37,307 nt of DNA from an uncultured Ardenticatenia bacterium (GTDB lineage Bacteria; Chloroflexota; Anaerolineae; 4572-78; NAK82). The notes beneath the pieces were generated by a model. It was not told where the DNA came from. It searched no databases and worked only from the letters and a program-made list of their open reading frames with translations. The stretch lies in the NCBI GenBank assembly GCA_937127125.1, contig CAKZLO010000022.1, positions 1-37,307 of the forward strand. Direction: 5' to 3'. This document shows, piece after piece, positions 26,667 to 34,016 of this stretch (the stretch's first letter is position 1; every line of letters starts with the position of its first letter). The translations under genes and the position numbers were made by a program.

Positions 26667-26696
26667 CGCCGGCGCCGATGATGGCAATCTTCATCA
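26667..26696. repeat. 30-bp direct repeat, right copy (panB stop and panE start remnant)
   Basis: Identical to 24753-24782. On the minus strand it reads the panB stop overlapping ATG AAG ATT GCC, then codons for MKIAIIGAG before diverging; the remnant frame continues for about 30 codons of unrelated sequence and stops. This is the original panE start, left behind when a segment entered the operon. Confidence 0.93.
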
Positions 26697-27530
26697 GTAC
26701 AACCGCTCCAGCACGTCGTCCTTGATGGTGAAGCAGTGTTCCGGCCCGGGGAAGGTGTGATTTTCCACCTCGGCCTTGAATTGGCGCAGCGCCTCAACCA
26801 TCTGGTCGTGCACATTGATGTAGCGCTTGACAAACTTGGGCACAAAGCGGTCGAAGAGGCCCACCATGTCGTGCGTCACCAGCACCTGACCGTCGCAGTG
26901 CGGCCCGGCGCCGATGCCGATGGTGGGAATGGACAGCCGCTCGGTGATCAGCTTGGCAACGCGGTCGGGGATCGCTTCCAGCACGATGGCGAAGCAGCCG
27001 GCGTCCTGCAAGGCCATGGCATCGTCAATCACTTGCTGCGCGGCGGCGGCATCCTTGCCCTGCACCTTGAAGCCACCCAGCGCCGAGATGGTCTGCGGCG
27101 TCAGACCAATGTGACCCATCACCGGGATGCCGGCATCAACGATCGCGCGCGCCATCGGCGCCATCTTCACCCCACCTTCCAGCTTGACCACGTCCATGCC
27201 GCCTTCCTTGAGGAAACGCCCCGCATTGCGCACCGCGTCGGTCACGCCGGTCTGATAGGACATGAAGGGCATATCGCCCACCAGCAGCGGATGCTGCGCG
27301 CCACGTGCGACGGCACGACAGTGATGCAACATCTCTTCCATCGTCACCGAGACCGTGTTGGGCAGGCCGAGCACCACCATAGCCAGCGAATCACCCACCA
27401 GGATGACGTCGATGCCAGCCTTGTCGACAATGACAGCGGTGGGATAGTCGTAGGCCGTCACCATGGTGAAAGGCTCGCCGCGCTCTTTCTTGGCCTGGAG
27501 ATCGTGGATGGTCACCTTCTTACGTTCCAT
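26694..27530 (-). CDS. panB: 3-methyl-2-oxobutanoate hydroxymethyltransferase
   Basis: A 278-residue enzyme that adds a hydroxymethyl group from methylene-tetrahydrofolate to 2-oxoisovalerate, giving ketopantoate, the first committed step of pantothenate synthesis. Family motifs are MVTAYDYPTA, ILVGDSLAMVVLG, the metal-binding GDMPFMSYQ, KLEGG and GHIGLTPQ. I start at the ATG at 27530 (MERKKVTIHDLQAKKERG); the open frame upstream contains the promoter and is not coding. The stop TGA overlaps a remnant panE start, showing that panB and panE were once directly coupled. Confidence 0.95.
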   Translation of the reverse strand: MERKKVTIHDLQAKKERGEPFTMVTAYDYPTAVIVDKAGIDVILVGDSLAMVVLGLPNTVSVTMEEMLHHCRAVARGAQHPLLVGDMPFMSYQTGVTDAVRNAGRFLKEGGMDVVKLEGGVKMAPMARAIVDAGIPVMGHIGLTPQTISALGGFKVQGKDAAAAQQVIDDAMALQDAGCFAIVLEAIPDRVAKLITERLSIPTIGIGAGPHCDGQVLVTHDMVGLFDRFVPKFVKRYINVHDQMVEALRQFKAEVENHTFPGPEHCFTIKDDVLERLY

Positions 27531-27597
27531 AGTTGGAGTAATCCCTTCTATCGTGTTCGTGAGTGATGATGTGGCAACAGAGCGCTGATGACCCCGA

Positions 27598-27626
27598 ATC
27601 ATAGGGGGAGGCGCATCACATGTCAA
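27598..27626 (-). promoter_or_regulatory. Consensus sigma70 promoter of panB
   Basis: On the minus strand TTGACA (27626-27621) and TATGAT (27603-27598) are separated by 17 bp. It points toward panB, with a leader of about 60 nt. Confidence 0.8.
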
Positions 27627-27687
27627 AACGGGAACGCATACCCCGTCCGCTGGCAGCAATGCCTGGCGCGCGGACGTGTGGTCATCT

Positions 27688-27715
27688 TGACTCTGCGCGC
27701 GCACCAGTTATACTA
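27688..27715 (+). promoter_or_regulatory. Promoter of the superoxide dismutase gene
   Basis: TTGACT and TATACT are separated by 16 bp. It is divergent from the panB promoter and faces the superoxide dismutase gene. Confidence 0.7.
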
Positions 27716-27732
27716 GAGAATAATGACCTAGC

Positions 27733-27774
27733 CGGTCGGGTTGTCTCGCGTTGACGAGAGAGCTCACCCGGCCG
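27733..27774 (+). promoter_or_regulatory. Two-tier hairpin in the superoxide dismutase 5' leader
   Basis: A 9-bp outer stem (CGGTCGGGT with ACCCGGCCG, one G-U pair) encloses an inner 5-bp stem TCTCG-CGTTGA-CGAGA with an internal loop. It lies within the roughly 100-nt leader, 50 nt before the ATG. It does not match a riboswitch I know. It could protect the message or be a protein-binding site. Confidence 0.55.
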
Positions 27775-27823
27775 TCAGCGTCACAGCGGAGACTTCAGTA
27801 GTTGGAAGAGTAAGGAGGAATCG

Positions 27824-28438
27824 ATGAGCAGTCAGAGTAATGTCCATGTGCTACCCCCTCTACCCTACGCCGAAAACGCCCTGGAGCCGGTCATCTCAGC
27901 CAACACGCTCAGCTTCCACTACGGCAAGCACCATCGTGCCTACGTGGACAACACCAACAAGCTGATCGCGGGCACCGACCTGGTCAACCTGAGCCTGGAG
28001 GAGCTCATCCGCGCGGTGGCCGGCAAGCCGGACAAAGCAGGTATCTTCAACAATGCGGCGCAGACGTGGAACCACACCTTCTACTGGCACAGCCTGCGCC
28101 CCAATGGTGGTGGCGAGCCGCCGGCCGCGCTGAAGCAGGCGATCGAAGCCGCTTTCGGCAGCTTTCAGAAATTCAAGGAGGAGCTTGCCAACGCGGCGGT
28201 GACCCAATTCGGCAGCGGTTGGGCCTGGTTGGTGCGCGATGGCGAGACGCTCAAGGTGGTCAAGACGGGCAACGCCGAGACACCCCTGGTCACCGGCATG
28301 CAGCCATTGCTCACCATTGACGTGTGGGAGCATGCCTATTACTTGGATTATCAGAATCGGCGCGCCGACTACGTCAACGCTGTCATCGACAAGCTGCTGA
28401 ACTGGGAGTTTGCGCTGCAGAACTGGAGCGCACGCTGA
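27824..28438 (+). CDS. sodB: Superoxide dismutase, Fe/Mn family, probably Fe type
   Basis: A 204-residue cytoplasmic enzyme converting superoxide to peroxide and oxygen. Metal ligands are His32 ([13 protein letters not shown]), His84 (TWNHTFYW), Asp165 and His169 ([11 protein letters not shown]). The Gln in NNAAQTWNH, together with GGGEPP and FGSGWAWLV, favours the iron form over the manganese form, although cambialistic enzymes exist. AAGGAGG lies shortly before the ATG. It has its own promoter, a structured leader and a terminator, so it is a single-gene unit. Confidence 0.95.
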   Translation: MSSQSNVHVLPPLPYAENALEPVISANTLSFHYGKHHRAYVDNTNKLIAGTDLVNLSLEELIRAVAGKPDKAGIFNNAAQTWNHTFYWHSLRPNGGGEPPAALKQAIEAAFGSFQKFKEELANAAVTQFGSGWAWLVRDGETLKVVKTGNAETPLVTGMQPLLTIDVWEHAYYLDYQNRRADYVNAVIDKLLNWEFALQNWSAR

Positions 28439-28472
28439 CGCAGCGCGTGGCTATCCCCCTCACCCCTTCCTC

Positions 28473-28492
28473 CTCTCCCTAGTCGGGGAGAG
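28473..28492. repeat. Short palindrome CTCTCCC-TAGTC-GGGGAGAG
   Basis: It lies 35 bp after the superoxide dismutase stop, in a CCCCTCACCCCTTCC context shared with 28596-28624. It has no T-tract, so it is probably a member of the short palindrome family, not a terminator. Confidence 0.6.
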
Positions 28493-28602
28493 GGATGGCC
28501 AAGTGTCATCCATCAGAGATAGGGACGACGCGGCGCGTCGCCTGTAGGTGAATCGGCGCGGCATGGCGACGTTCGGCGCGGTCGTAGGAAGTAACCCCTC
28601 AC

Positions 28603-28631
28603 CCCTTCCCCACTTGGGGGAGGGTTTTTTT
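28603..28631 (+). terminator. Rho-independent terminator of the superoxide dismutase gene
   Basis: CCCTTCCCC-ACTT-GGGGGAGGG forms a 9-bp stem with one G-U pair and is followed by seven T. It is about 165 bp after the stop, and 17 bp beyond it the convergent SDR gene ends. Confidence 0.85.
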
Positions 28632-28647
28632 ATCTCCCCAATGGGGG

Positions 28648-29634
28648 TCACAGCATCCTGTGCGCGCGATACCATTCCCAGGCATCCGCCACCGCCTGCC
28701 AGAAGGGGGTTTGGGACAAGCCCAGCTCGCGGATCGCCTTGGCACTGCTGTAATAGAAGAACTTGTCGCCCAGGCGCACTTGATCGCCACTGACGAGCGG
28801 ATCGCGCGTGCGCGTCAGGGCGTTAAAGGCGTCGATCAGGCGTGCCACGAAGGGCAGACACCACGCCGGCAGGGTGAGCAATGGCGGCGGCGCGCCGGTC
28901 ACCTCGGCGATGATCTCGGCGGCGCGTCGATGGGTGAGGTTCTCGCCACCCAGGATGTAACGCTCGCCGGTGCGTCCGCGTTCGGCGGCGGCAATGTGGC
29001 CGGCTACCACATCCTGCACATGCACCAGGTTGCTTCCACCCGGCGGCAGGATGCGCAACTGGCCACGCACTGCGGCGCGAATGGCGCTGCCCGAGACAAA
29101 GTTGACGTCGCGCGGGCCGAGCACAATCGTCGGATTGACGATCACGGCCGAGAGCCCCTGCGCCACAGCACGTTGCACCTCCTGCTCGGCGAGATGCTTG
29201 CTGTGGCCGTAGACAAACCAGCGCAACGACTCGGGGAAGTGCTGCGTCTCATCCGCCGGCGCGTCAGGACGTGGCGCCGGGCCGATGGCAGCCGAGGAAC
29301 TGGTGAAGACCAGCCGTTCCACGCCACATTGCAAAGCGGCCTGCACCACATTGCGCGTTCCCGTGACGTTGATGCGATAGACCTCATCGGCGTGGTTGCG
29401 CCAGTACTGGGCCGCGGCGGCGACGTGGAAAACGAGCGCACAGCCCTGCATAGCGGCACACAGTGCGTCCAGGTCGAGGATGTCACCGAGGGCGTGTTCG
29501 ACCGGCAGACCTTCGAGTGCGTCCAAGCGTGAGGTGGGACGGCGTAGCACGCGCACCTGTTCCCCGCGTGCGACGAGCGCGCGCGCCAGGTTGGCGCCGA
29601 TGAAGCCAGTTGCGCCAGTGATGAGCACACGCAT
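28648..29634 (-). CDS. NAD-dependent epimerase/dehydratase (extended SDR)
   Basis: A 328-residue extended short-chain dehydrogenase/reductase. The Rossmann glycine motif GATGFIG is at 7-13, the catalytic Ser lies in VFTSSSAAIGP, and the active-site YxxxK is YGHSK. Substrate-domain features (DVVAGHIAAAERGRTGERYI, then LGGEN) match the dihydroflavonol-reductase-like or hopanoid-associated sugar epimerase group. The real substrate (sugar nucleotide, steroid-like or isoprenoid alcohol) cannot be decided. It is monocistronic and convergent with the superoxide dismutase gene. Confidence 0.88.
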   Translation of the reverse strand: MRVLITGATGFIGANLARALVARGEQVRVLRRPTSRLDALEGLPVEHALGDILDLDALCAAMQGCALVFHVAAAAQYWRNHADEVYRINVTGTRNVVQAALQCGVERLVFTSSSAAIGPAPRPDAPADETQHFPESLRWFVYGHSKHLAEQEVQRAVAQGLSAVIVNPTIVLGPRDVNFVSGSAIRAAVRGQLRILPPGGSNLVHVQDVVAGHIAAAERGRTGERYILGGENLTHRRAAEIIAEVTGAPPPLLTLPAWCLPFVARLIDAFNALTRTRDPLVSGDQVRLGDKFFYYSSAKAIRELGLSQTPFWQAVADAWEWYRAHRML

Positions 29635-29754
29635 AGCAAGTCTCCTGTGACGAGAGGATGAGTTGGGCGATGGGGATTATAACACGCTGGCTGCGCGCTG
29701 TCAGATGCTGGAGGATGCGTGGACGGGATCCAACCCATGCGCGTCGCTCCGATC

Positions 29755-29862
29755 CGCGCGCGTCCGTAGGGGCACATTCAATTGCGCCCACGCGCGTGTT
29801 GGCCGGCGGCGGGTACGGGCGCAATGTATTGCGCCCCTACGCACGGGCGCGGGGCGGAAACA
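29755..29862. repeat. Composite palindromic repeat, forward orientation
   Basis: CGTCCGTAGGGGCACATTCA with ATTGCGCCCACGCGCGTGTT, the GGCCGGCGGCGGGTAC core, then GGGCGCAATGTATTGCGCCC and CCTACGCACGGGCGCGGG. It is the inverse of the composites at 17590-17750 and 23030-23160. The rest of 29635-29873 holds no gene I can support. Confidence 0.85.
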
Positions 29863-29873
29863 GCCGCACCCAC

Positions 29874-29902
29874 TTGACAGACACCCCTTTTGCGCATATC
29901 AT
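29874..29902 (+). promoter_or_regulatory. Consensus promoter of the cobalamin operon
   Basis: TTGACA and TATCAT are separated by 17 bp. Transcription would start near 29909, about 20 nt before the riboswitch P1 stem. Confidence 0.85.
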
Positions 29903-29930
29903 GAAACATGACAATTGAATACGTGTTCAG

Positions 29931-30077
29931 CGACACAGGTGCCCGTCGCCCCGGATGGCACGGGTGGTAACGGTGAAGTTGGTGACTCGCGCGTCGGATG
30001 ACGCCGAGAAGTCCAACGCTGTCCCGCAACTGTAGGGCGGTGTGTCCACCGCCGAGCCAGGTCATCCACCTGTGTCG
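29931..30077 (+). ncRNA. Cobalamin (B12) riboswitch aptamer
   Basis: A perfect 11-bp P1 stem is formed by CGACACAGGTG (29931-29941) and CACCTGTGTCG (30067-30077). Conserved blocks lie between them in the right order: GGTGCCC, GGTAACGGTGAAGTTGGTG, TCCAACGCTGTCCCGCAACT and the B12-box-like GAGCCAGGTCATCC. The aptamer binds adenosylcobalamin or a related corrinoid. It lies just behind a consensus promoter and before an attenuator, so it should repress the operon when B12 is plentiful. It places the DUF4430-like proteins and the ECF transporter in corrinoid metabolism. Confidence 0.93.
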
Positions 30078-30078
30078 T

Positions 30079-30115
30079 GCACCACGGTACGCCTTCGCGG
30101 TAAAGGGTGTGGTGC
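30079..30115 (+). promoter_or_regulatory. Anti-antiterminator hairpin of the riboswitch
   Basis: GCACCAC (30079-30085) pairs with GTGGTGC (30109-30115). The right arm overlaps GGGTGTG (30105-30111), which could instead pair with CACACCC (30133-30139) and open the terminator. The two pairings exclude each other. Confidence 0.6.
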
Positions 30116-30133
30116 GGTGCGCCAGATGAGATC

Positions 30134-30171
30134 ACACCCCCCAAAGGTCAGCCCGAGGGGGGTGTATTTTT
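30134..30171 (+). terminator. Riboswitch attenuator terminator
   Basis: ACACCCCCC and GGGGGGTGT form a perfect 9-bp stem around a 14-nt loop, followed by ATTTTT. It lies between the aptamer and the first gene, so it should stop transcription when the ligand is bound. Confidence 0.85.
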
Positions 30172-30312
30172 CCTAGAGCGGCCTGCCGCCCTACGCAGCG
30201 AAGGCATGGACCGTGCAGGCGCATCGCACTCGCTGCCCCAGTGTGCCGCTTACCACGGCCTATGGGGCTGGCATATCAACACCCCAAGAAAGAGAGGAGA
30301 CCGCAAGCAAAG

Positions 30313-31719
30313 ATGACAGGAAGAACAACCGCGAGGCTGCTGGGATCGTTGGGATGGCCGCTGGCCCTCGGGCTGGCCATGGTTGCCGTGGTGCTGGGAA
30401 GTGTGGCTATGCTGGCGCCGCCGGAGGCGCACGCAAGCGGGCCCGTCAAGACAGGTTACGTGGTGGTGCGCTTCGGCGACCACGACTCGCTGGTGCGCGT
30501 GTTCACCTTTACAACGCCCATCTCCAGCTATGTCGCTCTGCAACGCGCCGGCCTCAACCCGGTGGCGGCCAACACGGCCTGGGGGCTGATGCTGTGTGGC
30601 ATTGCCGGCGTGGGGAAGACCAATCCAGCAGGCAACAGCTGCGACAATGGTGCTTTCTTCTGGCTTACTTACTATTGGGATCAGGGCAGCGCGCCACCGA
30701 GCTGGCAGGGGTACACGGTCGGCGTCGGCGACAGCGTGATCGCTCAGGACGGACACATCGATGGGTACGTGTGGACCAATAGGTGGCCTGGACCTCAGCC
30801 GCCCCACGGACCGGGCGCGGTGGCGGCCTACAAAGGGTTGGAGTGGCTGCGTCCTCGGCAGGATGCCAGCACGGGTGGCTACGGCACACCCAATGACACG
30901 CTGGAGGTGTTGCTGGCGGTGACGGCGAACCATTACGATGCCGATCAGTGGCGGCGCAACCCGGGCAGCCCGTCGCTGCGGACGGCTGGGATCTATGCGG
31001 CGTCCATCTCGCAGCGCGTCGACGGCGCGGGCAAGCTGGCGACGGCTATGGCGGCTGCCGAAGGCTGCTGGCCGTTCATCGCGAAGAACATCATGGCCTA
31101 CTACGACTCCAACACGGGCCGGTTTGACCCCAACCCGGGCTACCAGGCCTGGGCGATCATCGGCCTGCGCGCGCTGAGTCAGACCATCCCGGCCAAGGCG
31201 GTGCAGGCGCTCGAGGCGATGCAAACAGGCGATGGCAGCTGGCCGTATGGCTCCTGGAGCACCACCGGCGACACCAACGGCACCGCGCTCGCCATCCAGG
31301 CGCTCATCGCCGCGGGCAAGGTGCCCACCTCGACGGCGGTGACCGGGGGGCTGAACTACCTGGAGGATGCGCAGAACGCGGACGGCGGCTTCCCGTGGGA
31401 TCCGCAGTCGTCGTGGGGCACGGACAGCGACACCAACTCGACCGCTTATGTGGTGCAGGCGATCGTGGCAGCCGGCGAAGACCCCACCGCCGGGCGCTGG
31501 CTGAAGGACAGCAACCACCCCATCAGCTATTTGGTGAGCATGCAGTTGCCGGGGGGAGCGTTTGAATGGCAGCCGGGTCAGGGGGCGAACCAGCTGGCGA
31601 CGCAGCAGGCGATTCCGGCATTGCTGTACCGTCCGTTCCCCCTTGTCGCGGCGGAGATCCCTCCCTACTGTGAGGGGATATTGTTCCCGGCTGCGTACTT
31701 GCCCATCGTCGCGAAGTAG
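30313..31719 (+). CDS. Secreted intrinsic-factor-like protein: DUF4430-like plus alpha/alpha barrel
   Basis: A 468-residue secreted protein, first gene of the B12-riboswitch operon. A long signal peptide (about 1-43, ending PPEAHASG) is followed by a DUF4430-like domain at about 47-155, with Cys95 and Cys110 as a possible disulfide and DGHIDGYVW at its end. From about 169 come alpha/alpha-barrel repeats of the prenyltransferase/squalene-cyclase class (GYGTPNDTLE, GYQAWAIIGLRALSQ, GDGSWPYGSW, ADGGFPWDP). Animal intrinsic factor and transcobalamin use the same two modules in the opposite order. No cyclase DxDD motif is seen, so an enzyme role is unlikely. The C-terminus ends AAYLPIVAK. I use the ATG at 30313. 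I infer extracellular corrinoid capture. Confidence 0.85.
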   Translation: MTGRTTARLLGSLGWPLALGLAMVAVVLGSVAMLAPPEAHASGPVKTGYVVVRFGDHDSLVRVFTFTTPISSYVALQRAGLNPVAANTAWGLMLCGIAGVGKTNPAGNSCDNGAFFWLTYYWDQGSAPPSWQGYTVGVGDSVIAQDGHIDGYVWTNRWPGPQPPHGPGAVAAYKGLEWLRPRQDASTGGYGTPNDTLEVLLAVTANHYDADQWRRNPGSPSLRTAGIYAASISQRVDGAGKLATAMAAAEGCWPFIAKNIMAYYDSNTGRFDPNPGYQAWAIIGLRALSQTIPAKAVQALEAMQTGDGSWPYGSWSTTGDTNGTALAIQALIAAGKVPTSTAVTGGLNYLEDAQNADGGFPWDPQSSWGTDSDTNSTAYVVQAIVAAGEDPTAGRWLKDSNHPISYLVSMQLPGGAFEWQPGQGANQLATQQAIPALLYRPFPLVAAEIPPYCEGILFPAAYLPIVAK

Positions 31720-31845
31720 TGAGGGTATGCCGGGGACAGACAGGTTGTGGGGATGCTAAACGGGCCGCGCGCGGCTCGGACTGGGGTGCGGGGCAGATTG
31801 GATCACGGCGCGGATAACAGATTGAATCAAGGAGGTGCTTGGTGC

Positions 31846-33195
31846 GTGGGCGGAGGTGATATCCGCTGGCATGGTTGCTGGTCGGTGGGGCGCCTGGTGG
31901 CGCTCGTGTTGGTGTTGGTGCTGGTCACCTTCGCAGGGGCGACCCCCCACACGCAGGCGCAGGGCCCACACCGTGTCGCCCTGGTGGTGGTGTACGAGGG
32001 CAAGACGATCAAGAAATGCATCAGCTTCAGCGAGGAGCAGATCACAGGCTACGACGTGCTGGAGCGCTCGGGGCTGGCGCTGATTCCGATGGCCAGCGGG
32101 ATGGGCATCGCCATCTGCAGCATTGACAATCACGGCTGCAACTATCCGGCTGAGGATTGCTTCTGCCGATGTCAGGGCAGCCCGTGCGTCTACTGGTCCT
32201 ACTGGCACTTGAAGGATGGTGGCTGGCAATACTCCTCGCTGGGCGCGTCCAACTATTGGGTGCGCGACGGCGACGTGGAGGGCTGGGTGTGGGGCAAAGG
32301 CGAATACGGCCGCTCGGGAAGCAAGCCGCCCAACGTGCGCTTTGAGGACATCTGTCGGCCTGAGGCGCCGGCCCCCCCTGCGGACGTCCCGGCTCCCCCC
32401 GCAGATGATGAGGAGCCGGAGGCGCCTGCCGAGCAACCCGAGAGGAAGAAGAAGCTGCCCGTCATTGACTACTTCACCGCCGACCGCACCACTATTCTGC
32501 TGGGCGAGAGCGTTACGTTGTCCTGGGACCTGCACGGGGCCAAGGAGGCCTATTTGCGCGTGGGCGATCAGGAGCAGGGGGTGATCGCTCCCTATAGCAC
32601 GGTTGTGGCGCCGACGAGCACGACCGAGTACGTGCTGCTGGCGCGCAACAAAGATGGCGAGGTGCGCAAGAAGGTGCGCGTTGAGGTGGTGCCCATCACT
32701 GTGACGCCGACGCCGACGGAGACGCCCCTGCCGCCGACGCCGACGGACACACCGCGGCCACGGCCCACGCGCACGCCGACCCCGACCGACGTCCCGACTC
32801 CGACCGAGACCGCCACGCCGTCGGCGTTTGCTGTGACGGCGCAGGTGGTTGCGGCGGCGCCTGCTTTCCCGCGCCTGCCCACCATCACGCCCACGTCAAC
32901 GCGCACCCCAACACTGACGCCGACGCCGCTGGCGGTGGCCGTCCTGCGCGCCACGCCACTGCCGTTGCCGCTGGCCGGCGCCGACCTGCCCGTGCGCACT
33001 GTGCCACCAGCGGCGCATGGACTGGATGTCCCGCCAACCCTGCTGATGGTCATCGGTGTGCTGGCGCTTGTGGGGGGGCTGGCCAGCTTGGTGCTCGTCT
33101 GGCAGATCGCGCGCTGGGCGGACGACCGTCGGCGGACGGGGCAGGGACCGCGCCGTGATGCGCGCACGCGTCGCGAAGGTAGGGGGAACGCATAA
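31846..33195 (+). CDS. Membrane-anchored DUF4430-like protein on an Ig-like/Pro-Thr stalk
   Basis: A 449-residue surface protein. A signal peptide (VGRLVALVLVLVLVTFAGA) is followed by a DUF4430-like domain (about 43-163) similar to that of the upstream protein: both have DVLxRxGL or VALQRAGL, a Cys-containing central block and a closing DGxxxGxVW. Then come an Ig-like domain (about 203-281), a stalk of PTPT repeats (about 285-364), one membrane helix (about 397-420) and a short basic tail. I chose the GTG at 31846, 10 bp after AAGGAGG; the open frame upstream has no ribosome site and crosses repeat-like sequence. Its stop overlaps the S-component start (TAATG). I infer a tethered corrinoid receptor next to the transporter. 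Confidence 0.82.
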   Translation: MGGGDIRWHGCWSVGRLVALVLVLVLVTFAGATPHTQAQGPHRVALVVVYEGKTIKKCISFSEEQITGYDVLERSGLALIPMASGMGIAICSIDNHGCNYPAEDCFCRCQGSPCVYWSYWHLKDGGWQYSSLGASNYWVRDGDVEGWVWGKGEYGRSGSKPPNVRFEDICRPEAPAPPADVPAPPADDEEPEAPAEQPERKKKLPVIDYFTADRTTILLGESVTLSWDLHGAKEAYLRVGDQEQGVIAPYSTVVAPTSTTEYVLLARNKDGEVRKKVRVEVVPITVTPTPTETPLPPTPTDTPRPRPTRTPTPTDVPTPTETATPSAFAVTAQVVAAAPAFPRLPTITPTSTRTPTLTPTPLAVAVLRATPLPLPLAGADLPVRTVPPAAHGLDVPPTLLMVIGVLALVGGLASLVLVWQIARWADDRRRTGQGPRRDARTRREGRGNA

Positions 33196-34016
33196 TGCGC
33201 GACCGCTTGATCGGCTGGTCGATCCATCTGGCGAGTGTGGCGATCGGGGTGACCGCCTTTCTCTACCCCTTCTTCGCGCCGGCGCTGCCGCAGGAGTCGT
33301 TTGGAATGGCGCACGCCGAGGATGCGCCGCTGCTGCTGACCGTGTTGGTGGGTGTTTGTTTCGCCGCCCTGCTGGTGGAGGCGCAGCGACAGGCGGGCAG
33401 TGCCAAGCTGGTGGCGCTGCTCGGCGTGCTTGTCTCGCTCAACGCGTTGTTGCGCTTTGTGGAGGTGGCCGTGCCGGGGCCGGGCGGCTTCAGCCCCATC
33501 TTCTTCCTCATCGTGATGACGGGCTATGTGATGGGGGGCAGTTTCGGCTTCCTGATGGGGGCGCTGACCCTGCTGGTCTCGGCGCTGATCACGGCCGGCG
33601 TGGGGCCCTGGCTGCCCTATCAGATGATCACTGCCGGCTGGATCGGCCTGTCGGCGCCGGCCTGTCGCCCCCTCGTGCGTATGCTGGGCGGCGAGGGCAC
33701 CTGGCGCGAGGTCGTCGTGTTGGCCCTCTTCTCGGGCATCTGGGGGATGGTCTTCGGCGCGATCATGAATCTGTGGTTCTGGCCGTATGCCGTCGGGCCG
33801 CAGGAGCAACACTGGCAACCCGGCCTGCACTGGACGGGTGGGGTGTTGCGCTACGCCGCCTTCTACCTGGCGACCTCGCTGGTCTGGGATGCTATGCGGC
33901 TGGCGGGCAACTTCGTCCTGACGCTGGCCTTTGGCCTGCCTACGCTGCGCGTGTTGCGCCGCTTCCAGCAGCGTTTTCTTTTTGTCTATCGGCCGAGCGA
34001 GCAGGTGAGCGTATGA
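33195..34016 (+). CDS. ECF transporter S component, predicted cobalamin specific
   Basis: A 273-residue integral membrane protein with about six hydrophobic segments, the substrate-binding subunit of an energy-coupling-factor transporter. Family-like features are a central MTGYVMGGSFGFLMGALTLL, the loop GVGPWLPYQMITAGWIG and a short second half with W-rich FGAIMNLWFWPY. The sequence alone does not name the ligand; the B12 riboswitch and the two DUF4430-like genes upstream point to cobalamin or a precursor. The start overlaps the previous stop (TAATG) and the stop overlaps the T-component start (ATGA). Confidence 0.87.
   Translation: MRDRLIGWSIHLASVAIGVTAFLYPFFAPALPQESFGMAHAEDAPLLLTVLVGVCFAALLVEAQRQAGSAKLVALLGVLVSLNALLRFVEVAVPGPGGFSPIFFLIVMTGYVMGGSFGFLMGALTLLVSALITAGVGPWLPYQMITAGWIGLSAPACRPLVRMLGGEGTWREVVVLALFSGIWGMVFGAIMNLWFWPYAVGPQEQHWQPGLHWTGGVLRYAAFYLATSLVWDAMRLAGNFVLTLAFGLPTLRVLRRFQQRFLFVYRPSEQVSV

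Noticed and set aside
30313-31719. Terpene cyclase (squalene-hopene cyclase) function
   Set aside because: Only barrel-type repeats are shared; no DxDD catalytic motif is visible, the protein is secreted, and the riboswitch context indicates corrinoid binding.
33056-34012. Long open frame preceding the T component in the same phase
   Set aside because: It overlaps the S-component gene entirely and its translation is Arg/Gly/Ala-rich with no membrane helices; the real T component starts at 34013 by overlap with the S stop.
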